The notes under the pieces were generated by a model. It made no database searches. It was not told the DNA's origin and saw only the letters and a program-made list of their open reading frames with translations. The translations under genes were made by a program, and so were the position numbers. Shown in pieces: positions 17,046 through 24,509 of a stretch of DNA of 64,000 nt (positions are counted from its first letter, which is position 1; every line of letters starts with the position of its first letter). This stretch comes from JABACD01 sp047639675 (GTDB taxonomy: Bacteria > Planctomycetota > UBA1135 > GCA-002686595), in NCBI GenBank assembly GCA_047639675.1, contig JBLIOI010000001.1, forward strand, positions 92,272-156,271, given 5' to 3'.

Positions 17046-17708
17046 TTGAGATCCACTTCCCTCACCGCGACCTTGCGCGGGGCTGTATTGCTCGATCAAT
17101 TACAGCCACAGTTCGCCGCGACAATCGCGTCGAACTCGGACGGCTTCTTCCCGATCAGTGGGGAGAGTGCGTTCTGGTTGGAGGTGTGTCCTGGGATCGT
17201 GGTCAGCGCCTTGCTCGACTTGGCACTCAAGGGCTGTGATGTGAAACCAGGTGCGATGATCTTGGAGCGTTCCTACGGCACGCTTGAAGTACACGGATCC
17301 GATCAAGGTCAAGTGCGCATGGCGGGGGACTTGATCCTGGCCGAGATCGACGCCCGAAAAGGCTATGCGAGCGGCTTGAAGCCGGTCGTTCTGACGAGTC
17401 GCACGATTCGTCAAATCGATGATCACCAAGCGATGCTGATCAATCGTACTCGCTCGGGCATGTTGGTGCTCGGCCGCGATACGCTCTACACGCTTGAGGT
17501 AAGTCCAGCGATCTTTGCTCTCTTGGCTGCGAACGAAGCGGAGAAGGCGGCGGACATTCGCTTGGTTGACTTGCAGAACAACGGTGCCGTTGGACGCCTG
17601 CAACTTGCCGGCAGTGACGCCGACATCGAACAAGCAGTCATCGCAATCGAGCGCAGCCTATCAATGATCGAAGGCTGCGATCACGACGGCACGGAAGGAA
17701 CAGTCTGA
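17046..17708 (+). CDS. Divergent tandem-domain BMC protein (BMC-T-like)
   Basis: I read this 220-residue protein as two degenerate BMC domains. The halves align with each other: about residues 44-100 (LEVCPGIVVSALLDLALKG, then GTLEVHGSDQ) and about 149-205 (LEVSPAIFALLAANEAEKA, then GRLQLAGSDA), each with a core like the helix-strand unit of BMC domains. It would form trimeric pseudohexamers. The usual MIETKG signature is lost, so the assignment is weaker than for its neighbours. It has no PduL-type paired histidine motifs. The start is TTG at 17046, 18 bases after BMC-H2, and its stop shares one base with the next start (TGATG), which suggests coupled translation. Confidence 0.65.
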   Translation: MRSTSLTATLRGAVLLDQLQPQFAATIASNSDGFFPISGESAFWLEVCPGIVVSALLDLALKGCDVKPGAMILERSYGTLEVHGSDQGQVRMAGDLILAEIDARKGYASGLKPVVLTSRTIRQIDDHQAMLINRTRSGMLVLGRDTLYTLEVSPAIFALLAANEAEKAADIRLVDLQNNGAVGRLQLAGSDADIEQAVIAIERSLSMIEGCDHDGTEGTV

Positions 17709-18025
17709 TGTTTCTCGGACGTGTCATTGGCGAGGTTTGGGCGACCGTGAAGAATCCCGACTTGAACGGCAAGCGTTTGCTTGTGATCGAGGCGCTAGAT
17801 GACGGTGAGGGCCAAGCTGCACCGAAAGTGACGCCGGTGATCGCTGCCGACCCGATCGGTGCAGGAATTGGTGAGCGCGTGATCGTCGCCTTTGGCAAGG
17901 CTGCAAGGGTTGCGTGTGGCGGAGATGGCGACTACGCCTTTGAAGCTGCCGTTGTCGGCATAATTGACGACTTCGAAATCCCCGGTGCGCCCGATTCTTG
18001 GCGTGAGAGTGGGGTGAAGAACTAA
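17708..18025 (+). CDS. BMC-P (EutN/CcmL) pentameric vertex protein 1
   Basis: This 105-residue protein belongs to the EutN/CcmL family, which forms pentamers capping the shell vertices. It begins MFLGRVIGEVWATVKNPDLNG, has KRLLVIEALD, and the conserved segment ADPIGAGIGERVIVAFGKAAR, with the final AAVVGIIDDFEI strand. It overlaps the upstream BMC-T-like gene by one base (TGATG) and the next BMC-P gene by one base (TAATG). Confidence 0.96.
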   Translation: MFLGRVIGEVWATVKNPDLNGKRLLVIEALDDGEGQAAPKVTPVIAADPIGAGIGERVIVAFGKAARVACGGDGDYAFEAAVVGIIDDFEIPGAPDSWRESGVKN

Positions 18026-18339
18026 TGCACATCTGCACCGTCGTCGGGATGCTTTGGGCAACCCAAAAGGAACGCACCCTCGAAGGCTTGCGCCTGATGG
18101 TTGTGCGCCCGTTCACCACGGACGGTGACAATAGCGCCGAGACTATGGTCGCTGTCGACACAGTCTCCGCAGGGATTGGCGAGCGCGTGCTCGTCGCGCA
18201 TGGGCGTGCAGCGCGCCATGCCATTGGAAAGGGACACGACATCGGCCTACAAACGGCAATCGTCGCCGTCATCGATTCGATGGAACTCGAGGGTGGCCGC
18301 CGAGTCGGTCAAACCTCCGAAGGCGACTCCAGCCAATAA
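18025..18339 (+). CDS. BMC-P (EutN/CcmL) pentameric vertex protein 2
   Basis: This is a second EutN/CcmL-family vertex protein of 104 residues. It starts MHICTVVGMLWATQKERTLEG and keeps VDTVSAGIGERVLVAHGRAAR and IVAVIDSMEL. It is clearly diverged from the adjacent copy, so the two may form distinct pentamers or mixed vertices. The start codon overlaps the upstream stop (TAATG). A 54-base gap follows before the second BMC-T gene. Confidence 0.96.
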   Translation: MHICTVVGMLWATQKERTLEGLRLMVVRPFTTDGDNSAETMVAVDTVSAGIGERVLVAHGRAARHAIGKGHDIGLQTAIVAVIDSMELEGGRRVGQTSEGDSSQ

Positions 18340-18393
18340 CGCACACAAGAACAATCGCGATCCGCAACGGACTTCGAGAAGGCAAATTCACTA

Positions 18394-18987
18394 ATGACTC
18401 AAAACGACGCAAACCCGGCCATGTGCTCGGAGACGGAAATTCAACCGGCGATCGCGCTGCTTGAACTTTCATCGGTAGCCCGCGGGATCGAAGTTGTGGA
18501 CGCCGTACTGTGGGAAGCGCACATTGAAATGCTCTTCGCAGAGCCGGTGCAGCCTGGTAAGTATGTCCTGCTATTCACCGGCTCTGTTCAGAGTTTGACG
18601 TCAGCCTTGCGGCGCGGTGCAGAGATCGCAGCCGAATCCCTGTTGGGCGAGATGCTGATTCAGAATGTCCACGAGCAGGTGCTTCTCGGGCTCAAACGCT
18701 CCGGCAAGATCAACGGTACGCTCGACGCGCTGGGCGTGATCGAGACAACTACCGTGGCCTCAGCGATCATGGCCGCCGACGTTGCTCTCAAGGCTTCGAC
18801 GATTGATATGCTTGAGTTACGCATCGCTAATGGTCTTGGTGGAAAGAGCTTCTTCACCATGACCGGCGAGGTTAGCGACGTTCGCTCAGCTGTGATGGCG
18901 GGTTCCGCAAGCGCATCGTCCACTGGGAACCTCGTGCGAGACGTTGTCATTCCGCGACCCCATGACGACCTGGTTCGTCACCTGTAG
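18394..18987 (+). CDS. BMC-T tandem-domain shell protein
   Basis: The 197-residue product contains two BMC domains: about 18-100 (PAIALLELSSVARGIEVVDAV with FTGSVQSLTSALRRGAEIA) and about 110-190 (LDALGVIETTTVASAIMAADV with TGEVSDVRSAVMAGSASA and VIPRPHDD). It should form pseudohexameric trimers that in other BMCs carry the larger or gated pores. The pore loop has no obvious cysteine of the PduT iron-sulfur type. It lies late in the shell cluster, before the EutQ-like small protein. Confidence 0.94.
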   Translation: MTQNDANPAMCSETEIQPAIALLELSSVARGIEVVDAVLWEAHIEMLFAEPVQPGKYVLLFTGSVQSLTSALRRGAEIAAESLLGEMLIQNVHEQVLLGLKRSGKINGTLDALGVIETTTVASAIMAADVALKASTIDMLELRIANGLGGKSFFTMTGEVSDVRSAVMAGSASASSTGNLVRDVVIPRPHDDLVRHL

Positions 18988-19014
18988 GGGGCTCTTTAGG
19001 CACGCAAATTGGTT

Positions 19015-19344
19015 ATGGCGGATAACAAGCGATTCATCTGTGAGCAGGATGTGCTCGACATGTCGAAGGGGGAATCCCTGTATCTCGACGGTCGTACGAT
19101 CATCACGCCCGCAGCTTTGGATGCAGCCTATGGCCGAGGAATTCGCGTCGTGCGGGGCGCCAGTGAGTCCAACTCAGACTGCGGCGCGAGCGGCAGCAAG
19201 AAACCTTGCCTTTGGCACCGCATACTAGAAAACGACGGTACCTACGTTGTTCAAGTCGTCAACGGACGCGCTACCGTTAGCCAACTGAATCCTTCGGGCG
19301 CCGTCACCTTCGGAACAGACTCCGCAACGGAGCACAATCTATGA
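19015..19344 (+). CDS. Small microcompartment-associated protein with EutQ-like N-terminal segment
   Basis: This 109-residue protein has no full-length family that I recognise. Residues about 5-45 (RFICEQDVLDMSKGESLYLD, then IITPAALDAAYGRGIRVVRG) match the N-terminal segment seen in EutQ-type proteins, whose pattern is a DI/DV helix, a beta strand and IITP-x-A. Two cysteines follow (DCGASGSKKPC) and then a strand-rich tail. The ATG at 19015 is preferred over a TTG six bases upstream. Its end overlaps the next gene by four bases (ATGA), and that gene begins with the same segment, so the pair probably works together. The segment may target to, or organise, the shell lumen; that is inference. 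Confidence 0.75.
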   Translation: MADNKRFICEQDVLDMSKGESLYLDGRTIITPAALDAAYGRGIRVVRGASESNSDCGASGSKKPCLWHRILENDGTYVVQVVNGRATVSQLNPSGAVTFGTDSATEHNL

Positions 19345-19844
19345 CACGTCGATTCCTAACCGCAGACGATGTGCGCCGTGCAGGCGGACGCGAGATCGTT
19401 GTTGATCAAGGCACCGTGGTGACTCCCCAGGCGCAAGAGGTAGCGGCGCAAATGGGTGTCGCAATTCGCACGGGAAGTGGCGCCTACTCCGAGCCCGAGC
19501 CTGATCGTGGCCCCGACGCGGAGAAAGAATTGGCGCATCTAAGTCACATGCCTGAACCGTCAGATGACTTTGATGGAACGGGCGTGGTCGTGACCTGCGT
19601 CGGCCGCAACCGGCCCGGCGTGCTCGGTGAGGTCACTGGCGTTATTGGCGAGCATGGTTCGAGCATCAACGACGTTTCGCAGAAGATGGTCGGAGAGTAT
19701 TTTCACTTGGTGATCGTCGCCGAGCTAGGATCGACTTCGAGCTTCAATGTTTTGAAAGGCGCCCTGGAGGATCTCGGGGCGCGTGCGGAATACGTAGTGC
19801 GAGTGATGCACGAGCGCGTTTTCCGCTTTATGCACCGCGTCTAA
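19341..19844 (+). CDS. ACT-domain protein (UPF0237-like) with EutQ-like N-terminal segment
   Basis: Residues about 1-47 (FLTADDVRRAGGREIVVDQG, TVVTPQAQEVAAQMGVAIR) repeat the EutQ-like segment of the preceding gene. After a charged linker, residues about 75-165 form an ACT domain of the UPF0237 type: VVVTCVGRNRPGVLGEVTGV, GSSINDVSQKMVGEYFHLVI. Free-standing UPF0237 ACT proteins are widely encoded next to UPF0210/DUF711, as here, and have no established function. The fusion to a microcompartment-type segment is unusual. It may sense an amino acid or other ligand, or be a subunit of the DUF711 protein. It overlaps the upstream gene by four bases. Confidence 0.85.
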   Translation: MTRRFLTADDVRRAGGREIVVDQGTVVTPQAQEVAAQMGVAIRTGSGAYSEPEPDRGPDAEKELAHLSHMPEPSDDFDGTGVVVTCVGRNRPGVLGEVTGVIGEHGSSINDVSQKMVGEYFHLVIVAELGSTSSFNVLKGALEDLGARAEYVVRVMHERVFRFMHRV

Positions 19845-19866
19845 GATCCTCGACCAAGAACAACAA

Positions 19867-21231
19867 TTGTCATTCACCGATCAAGAAATCCTGGAGACCA
19901 TTCGCATGATCGAGCTCGAAACGCTCGACATCCGAACTACGACTCTCGGTATCTCACTCCTCGACTGCGCCGATCCTGACCTCGAGAGCACTTGCGAAAA
20001 GGTCTACTCCAAGATCGTGCACCACGCAAAGAAGCTAGGCGAGGTCGCTGATTCGATCGAGGATGATTACGGCGTGCCGATCGTCAATCGACGTATCGCC
20101 GTTACGCCAGTGTCGTGGATTGCTGGTCCCTCAGGGGCAGAAGATCTCACGCCGATTGCTTTGGCGCTCGACACCGCAGCTAAAGAGGTCGGCGTCGATT
20201 TCATCGGAGGGTTCAGCGCCTACGTACACAAGGGCTTTACCCGCGCAGATCACGCCTTGATGGAGTCGATCCCAAAAGCCTTGGCGAGCACTGACCACGT
20301 CTGCTCGTCAATCAGTTTGGGAAGTACAAAGGCAGGTATCAACATGGATGCTGTTCGCCGCTTCTCCGAGATCGTCTTGGAGACCGCGCGCCTCACGAGC
20401 GACACCGGGGCTTTGGGCTGCGCGAAGCTCGTTTGCTTCTGCAATGTCGTCGAAGACAATCCCTTTGTAGCCGGTGCGCATGTTGGCATTGGCGAGCCGG
20501 AGACAGTTTTGAATGTCGGCGTCTCTGGTCCCGGTGTAGTGCGTTCGGCGCTCGAACGATTGGGCCCCGACGCAAATCTGGAAGCCGTGGCTTCTGTGAT
20601 CAAGCGTACCGCGTTCAAGATCACGCGCATGGGCGAGTTGGTTGGTCGCGAGGCCGCGCGACGCTTGAAGACCACCTTTGGTATCGTAGATATCAGCTTG
20701 GCGCCGACGCCGGCGGTGGGAGACTCAATCTCAGACATTCTCGAATTGATGGGCGTAGACAAGACAGGCGCACCGGGCACTACCGCCGCATTGGCGCTTT
20801 TGACTGACGCAGTGAAGAAGGGCGGCGTGATGGCGTCGTCCAGTGTCGGCGGTCTTTCGGGAGCCTTCATTCCCATTTCGGAAGACCAGGGGATGATCGA
20901 CGCGGTCGCCTGCGGGGCGCTTTCCTTGGCCAAGCTCGAAGCGATGACCACGGTGTGTTCTGTTGGCCTCGACATGGTCGCCGTTCCCGGCGACACGCCA
21001 GCTGACGTCTTGGCCGGAATCATCGCTGACGAGATGGCGATTGGAATGGTCAACCAAAAGACGACCGCGGTTCGAATTATCCCAGTCCCTGGAAAGGGCC
21101 CGGGCGAGATGGTCGAATGGGGTGGATTGCTAGGTACCGCGATCATTCAAGATCCGGGAAAGTGGGGTTGTCGCACGCTATTCGGTCGTGGGGGTCGAAT
21201 CCCGGCTCCCATTCAGAGTTTCCGAAACTGA
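19867..21231 (+). CDS. UPF0210/DUF711 (PFL-fold) protein, candidate microcompartment enzyme
   Basis: The 454-residue protein is a full-length UPF0210/DUF711 member, a family with a fold related to pyruvate formate-lyase but no proven reaction. Hallmarks seen are TIRMIELETLDIRTTTLGISLLDC, IVNRRIAVTPVSW, HVGIGEPETVLNVGVSGPGVV and the C-terminal LFGRGGRIPAPIQSFRN. Cysteines in HVCSS and LGCAKLVCFCN are possible catalytic or metal ligands. No clear glycyl-radical motif (RVxGY) is seen. The TTG start at 19867 matches the family N-terminus, though its RBS is weak. It is 22 bases after the ACT gene and last in the shell operon, so it is the best candidate for the compartment's special reaction. That role is inference. 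Confidence 0.9.
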   Translation: MSFTDQEILETIRMIELETLDIRTTTLGISLLDCADPDLESTCEKVYSKIVHHAKKLGEVADSIEDDYGVPIVNRRIAVTPVSWIAGPSGAEDLTPIALALDTAAKEVGVDFIGGFSAYVHKGFTRADHALMESIPKALASTDHVCSSISLGSTKAGINMDAVRRFSEIVLETARLTSDTGALGCAKLVCFCNVVEDNPFVAGAHVGIGEPETVLNVGVSGPGVVRSALERLGPDANLEAVASVIKRTAFKITRMGELVGREAARRLKTTFGIVDISLAPTPAVGDSISDILELMGVDKTGAPGTTAALALLTDAVKKGGVMASSSVGGLSGAFIPISEDQGMIDAVACGALSLAKLEAMTTVCSVGLDMVAVPGDTPADVLAGIIADEMAIGMVNQKTTAVRIIPVPGKGPGEMVEWGGLLGTAIIQDPGKWGCRTLFGRGGRIPAPIQSFRN

Positions 21232-21341
21232 TTAGGGCGTTCTTGGGTGAACTGGTGTTCATCAAAGAATGGGGGGAAGCTCAGCACGAGGCTCAAGACG
21301 CGTGTTCGCGTTGGTCGAAGTCTTGCTACGACCCAGATCCC

Positions 21342-22208
21342 ATGTCTGACTCCATCCCGACCTCCTCCGACGATCCCGAGATCTTGCTCGTGGACGACGT
21401 CCCGTTGCTTTTGCAATCGCTTGGCCGATTACTGCACGGGCAGTATCGCTTGGCCTATGCGAACTCCGGAGAGGAGGCGCTCGAGATTCTGGAGCGCTGG
21501 CCCGCAATCGAAGTCATCGTCAGTGATTTTGACATGCCGGGTATGAAGGGCACTGAGCTACTGACGCAAGTGGTAAAAACTCACCCGCTGACATCGCGCA
21601 TCCTGCTGACGGGCGTGCCCAAGTTCGACCTCGCTCGCGAAGCATTCGAGCAAGCCAAGTTACATCGATTCCTTTGCAAGCCCTGCGGGTCCAAGGAATT
21701 GCTGGAAGCCCTTTCGAGTGGTGTGAAGGCGCACTACAAGGCAGTGCGCGAAGAACTTGAAGCTTGCGATCTGCTCTTTTCAACAGAGTCACTGGCTGTT
21801 CAAAATCGTGATCTCGAACAGCGCATCGATCACCAGGCTCAGTCGATTTACTGTCTAAGACAGATGGGCATCGATTTGAACCAGGCCCGTGGATTGGAGG
21901 AGATCGCCGATGTCGCTACTTTGGCCGCCAGTCAGGCGCTCGATGGCCGCGGCGTCTCTCTGCAATTTCGCAACCTAGATGAAGCTCTCATAAATTTCAG
22001 CGCCGGGCCAGAAATCAGCGCCCGAATGCTTAGTGAGCCCCTCGTGACGCAAGACGGAATTATTGGCGAGTTTGTCGTCGACGTGCTCAATCCCAATGGT
22101 CGTCGAATGGGTTCTGCTCAACAGAACATCCTGGCTTCGATCGCGTCAAGTACCGCGGTCGCGATCCACAATGAGTTACGCCATGGGAAGCGGCACGTAG
22201 CGCAGTAG
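21342..22208 (+). CDS. Response regulator: REC domain plus coiled coil and GAF-like domain
   Basis: The REC domain (about residues 13-128) has acidic-pocket DD at 18-19, phosphoacceptor Asp62 in VSDFDMPGMKG, Thr90 (LLTG) and Lys113 (CKPC). A helical linker (about 130-185, EQRIDHQAQSIYCLRQ) leads to a GAF-like region (about 190-282). There is no DNA-binding, HD-GYP or cyclase domain, so output must pass through a partner protein. The ATG at 21342 places the REC domain correctly; the frame is open further upstream into the DUF711 gene. It lies 110 bases after the microcompartment operon on the same strand and may or may not be related to it. Confidence 0.85.
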   Translation: MSDSIPTSSDDPEILLVDDVPLLLQSLGRLLHGQYRLAYANSGEEALEILERWPAIEVIVSDFDMPGMKGTELLTQVVKTHPLTSRILLTGVPKFDLAREAFEQAKLHRFLCKPCGSKELLEALSSGVKAHYKAVREELEACDLLFSTESLAVQNRDLEQRIDHQAQSIYCLRQMGIDLNQARGLEEIADVATLAASQALDGRGVSLQFRNLDEALINFSAGPEISARMLSEPLVTQDGIIGEFVVDVLNPNGRRMGSAQQNILASIASSTAVAIHNELRHGKRHVAQ

Positions 22209-22382
22209 GCCTGCGCGCAGATCGAGTGGGCCGCGGCCAACACTTCGATCGCGAACAGGTCGACGCCTTTCTGTTCAAAGGCGGAGCTCGGTAAGAGGCC
22301 TGCTTACGGCTTACTGATGGCGATGTGTGCCCGAAAAGCGCGCTGCATTTAGTGCCCAATATCGCCTGAGCGCTTTGCGGTG

Positions 22383-22943
22383 TCAGCGTAGCTCGGTGCC
22401 AGACATATCCCTGCCGCTGGCAAGGATCGCGAAGCCAAACACGTACTCGATCGACGCTCCAGCGAGCGCGCCTACGAAGGCGGGGGCTTCGAGGGCTATC
22501 AATGGATAGGCGGAGAGGGCGAGGGTTGCTCCCATCGCCAAGAAGATCTTCATTCCATAGAGCGTGGAAAAGGTCAGATAGCGCCCACCAATGATCAGCA
22601 ACATTGATGGGAAGAACCACTCCAGCGTGTGTAAGGCGGTGCCGGCGGCAATCGGCATGCAAAAGATCATCCAAGCCGTACCTTGGATCGCAAGCGGGGC
22701 CAGCGGGTTGTCCGCTCTATGCTTGCCCGATTGGCCCATTGCTTTGCACAACAGGATTGAGAGCGGGAAGATCAGCGTGCCTCCGAGAAGGAGCGTCAGC
22801 ACTCCAGTTGTAGGCTCTGCAAAGAACGCGACGAGCGCGGCAATCAACCAGATCGTAGCCGAGGTGATCGCTCCCGCCGCTCCGCGGCCATAGGCCTCGC
22901 GCATGTCGCTTTGGGCTTCCGCAATGCTCATTGTCTGGCTCAT
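22383..22943 (-). CDS. Membrane protein of unknown function (DUF7010-like)
   Basis: This 186-residue protein has about five to six hydrophobic spans after a charged N-terminus (SIAEAQSDMREAYGRG). The combination of that leader, an FPLSILLCK segment and the GxRYLTF motif resembles membrane proteins grouped as DUF7010; I hold this loosely. No transport or enzymatic motif is visible. It stands alone between the response regulator and the MFS gene. Confidence 0.65.
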   Translation of the reverse strand: MSQTMSIAEAQSDMREAYGRGAAGAITSATIWLIAALVAFFAEPTTGVLTLLLGGTLIFPLSILLCKAMGQSGKHRADNPLAPLAIQGTAWMIFCMPIAAGTALHTLEWFFPSMLLIIGGRYLTFSTLYGMKIFLAMGATLALSAYPLIALEAPAFVGALAGASIEYVFGFAILASGRDMSGTELR

Positions 22944-23285
22944 GCCGGCTAGGATAGCACTGGAAGTGGAGATTCACTCCGGCTAGAGCTTCTCGAACTC
23001 AGCCCTCTCCAGGAGCGTTCTCCATTGCATTCAATTCGCGAGCCACGATCGCGACCTCTGACCCTGGAACACTTGCCCATCTGAGCCCATTCGCTCTGAT
23101 TGAATTGGATGCGACTGCCATGATCCCTGCGGGCAGGTCGAATCATCGGAAGAGGGGGCGAGGGCCGTGGATGTGCTCGACGCGCTCCACCGACTCAAAG
23201 CTGGTTGCCGATTATTGTGTGGTATGGAGCTGTTGTTCAACGACGGCGGAGAGTCTGACACCGCATTGCGGTTACCCTCTCCGCA
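22944..23285. other. Gene-free intergenic stretch
   Basis: This 342-base region lies between a divergently transcribed membrane protein gene and the MFS transporter gene. It must hold both promoters. I see no convincing ORF, tRNA, repeat or hairpin in it; short frames crossing it do not resemble proteins. Confidence 0.5.
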
Positions 23286-24509
23286 ATGGTCTCTTGGAAG
23301 CGTACATATTGGGTCGTTTGGGTGGCGAACTTCGTCACGGCGATTGGAATGATGAGCTTCTTGCCGTTCTTCCCAACGCACTTGGCGAATTTGGGCGTGG
23401 CGGAAGAGGATCTGGCCACTTGGACGGGGGCGATCTTCGGGGCGGCGCCGCTGGTGGCTGCGGTGATGACTCCAATTTGGAGCGCGCTTGGAGATCGCTA
23501 TGGCAGGCGCCTGATGACCGTCCGAGCGATGTTGGCGATCACTATTTTTGTCGGCAGCATGGGCTTTGCAACGGGACCTTGGCAGCTATTGGCCTTGCGC
23601 CTTGGACAGGGTTGCTTCTCCGGGTTCATTGCTCCGAGCATCACTTTGGTGAGCGTTGTAGCGCCGGAAGAGCGCCAGGGATACATCGCTGGGTCCTTGG
23701 CAACCGCCATGGCTTTGGGATCGGTATTCGGGCCGTTGATCGGCGGCGTGGTGATAGCTACTTCGGGGATGGGCCAGGTCTTCTTTGTCGTTTCAGGCGC
23801 TAGCTTCTTCGCGGCTTGCCTGGTTTGGTTCTTTGCCAAGGAGCAAGCGTCGGATCGCATCAAGGTGGAAAAAGGAGTTTCAGCCCTTGAGGTCCTCCGT
23901 GGAAGCCTGCGTGACATCGGTGATGTGTGGCGTAATAGTTCCTTGCGCAACGCCTTACAGATGGTCTTCTGGATGATCCTGGGCGTGGGGGCGACGGCTC
24001 CTTTGTTGCAGCTATTCGTTGAGCAATTGGGAGAAGATCGAGCGCGCGCCGGCGAGTTGACCGGCATCTTGTACAGCTGCGCGGCGGGAGTGAACCTGGT
24101 GGCGATGCCGATCTGGGGTCGCATTGGGGACAAGCACGGGCATGCGGTCACTCTCCGAATTTGTTCGACCTTCGCGTTGGTTGCGCTCTTCCTACACGTC
24201 GTGACGACGAACATCGTGATGTTGTTCGCGGTGCGCATCCTGCTCGCAGTGGGCTTGGCGGGGGCGACGCCGCTCGCCTATGGCCTGGCGGCGAACGAGT
24301 TTGGCGTTCAAAAACGTGGCAGCGCGATGGGGGCGGTGTTTGCGTCGCGTACCTTCGCCTACGCTATATCAGCGATTGTCGGCGGGTTCTTTAGCCAATA
24401 CATTGGCATTCGCGGGCTGTTCCTCGCGGGCAGTTTGATCCTGCTCGTCGTTCTGATACTGCAAGCACGTGATCGCCGAGCGGCGACCACGGCGTCCTCG
24501 AAGGCCTAG
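23286..24509 (+). CDS. MFS multidrug-type exporter
   Basis: This is a 12-span, 407-residue major facilitator protein. Motif A is present in loop 2-3 (GDRYGRRLM) and a weaker copy in loop 8-9 (GRIGDKHG). The N-terminus is the usual DHA1 type with SFLPFFPTHLANLGV, and the helix 5 region has GSVFGPLIGG (antiporter motif C). It resembles MdtG-like drug exporters, so proton-coupled efflux of a small compound is likely; substrate is unknown. It is convergent with the TPR gene at 24506 and the two genes share four bases. Confidence 0.88.
   Translation: MVSWKRTYWVVWVANFVTAIGMMSFLPFFPTHLANLGVAEEDLATWTGAIFGAAPLVAAVMTPIWSALGDRYGRRLMTVRAMLAITIFVGSMGFATGPWQLLALRLGQGCFSGFIAPSITLVSVVAPEERQGYIAGSLATAMALGSVFGPLIGGVVIATSGMGQVFFVVSGASFFAACLVWFFAKEQASDRIKVEKGVSALEVLRGSLRDIGDVWRNSSLRNALQMVFWMILGVGATAPLLQLFVEQLGEDRARAGELTGILYSCAAGVNLVAMPIWGRIGDKHGHAVTLRICSTFALVALFLHVVTTNIVMLFAVRILLAVGLAGATPLAYGLAANEFGVQKRGSAMGAVFASRTFAYAISAIVGGFFSQYIGIRGLFLAGSLILLVVLILQARDRRAATTASSKA

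Noticed and set aside
17046..17708. Possible PduL phosphotransacylase
   Set aside because: No PduL-type metal-binding His motifs; the internal duplication fits tandem BMC domains better.
20250..21146. Long reading frame antisense to the DUF711 gene (298 codons)
   Set aside because: Its length follows from the codon pattern of the real gene; the product has no family features, and the sense strand shows a full-length known family.
19867..21231. DUF711 protein as a glycyl-radical enzyme
   Set aside because: The fold is PFL-related, but no RVxGY-type glycyl loop is visible near the C-terminus and no activating radical SAM enzyme is encoded nearby.
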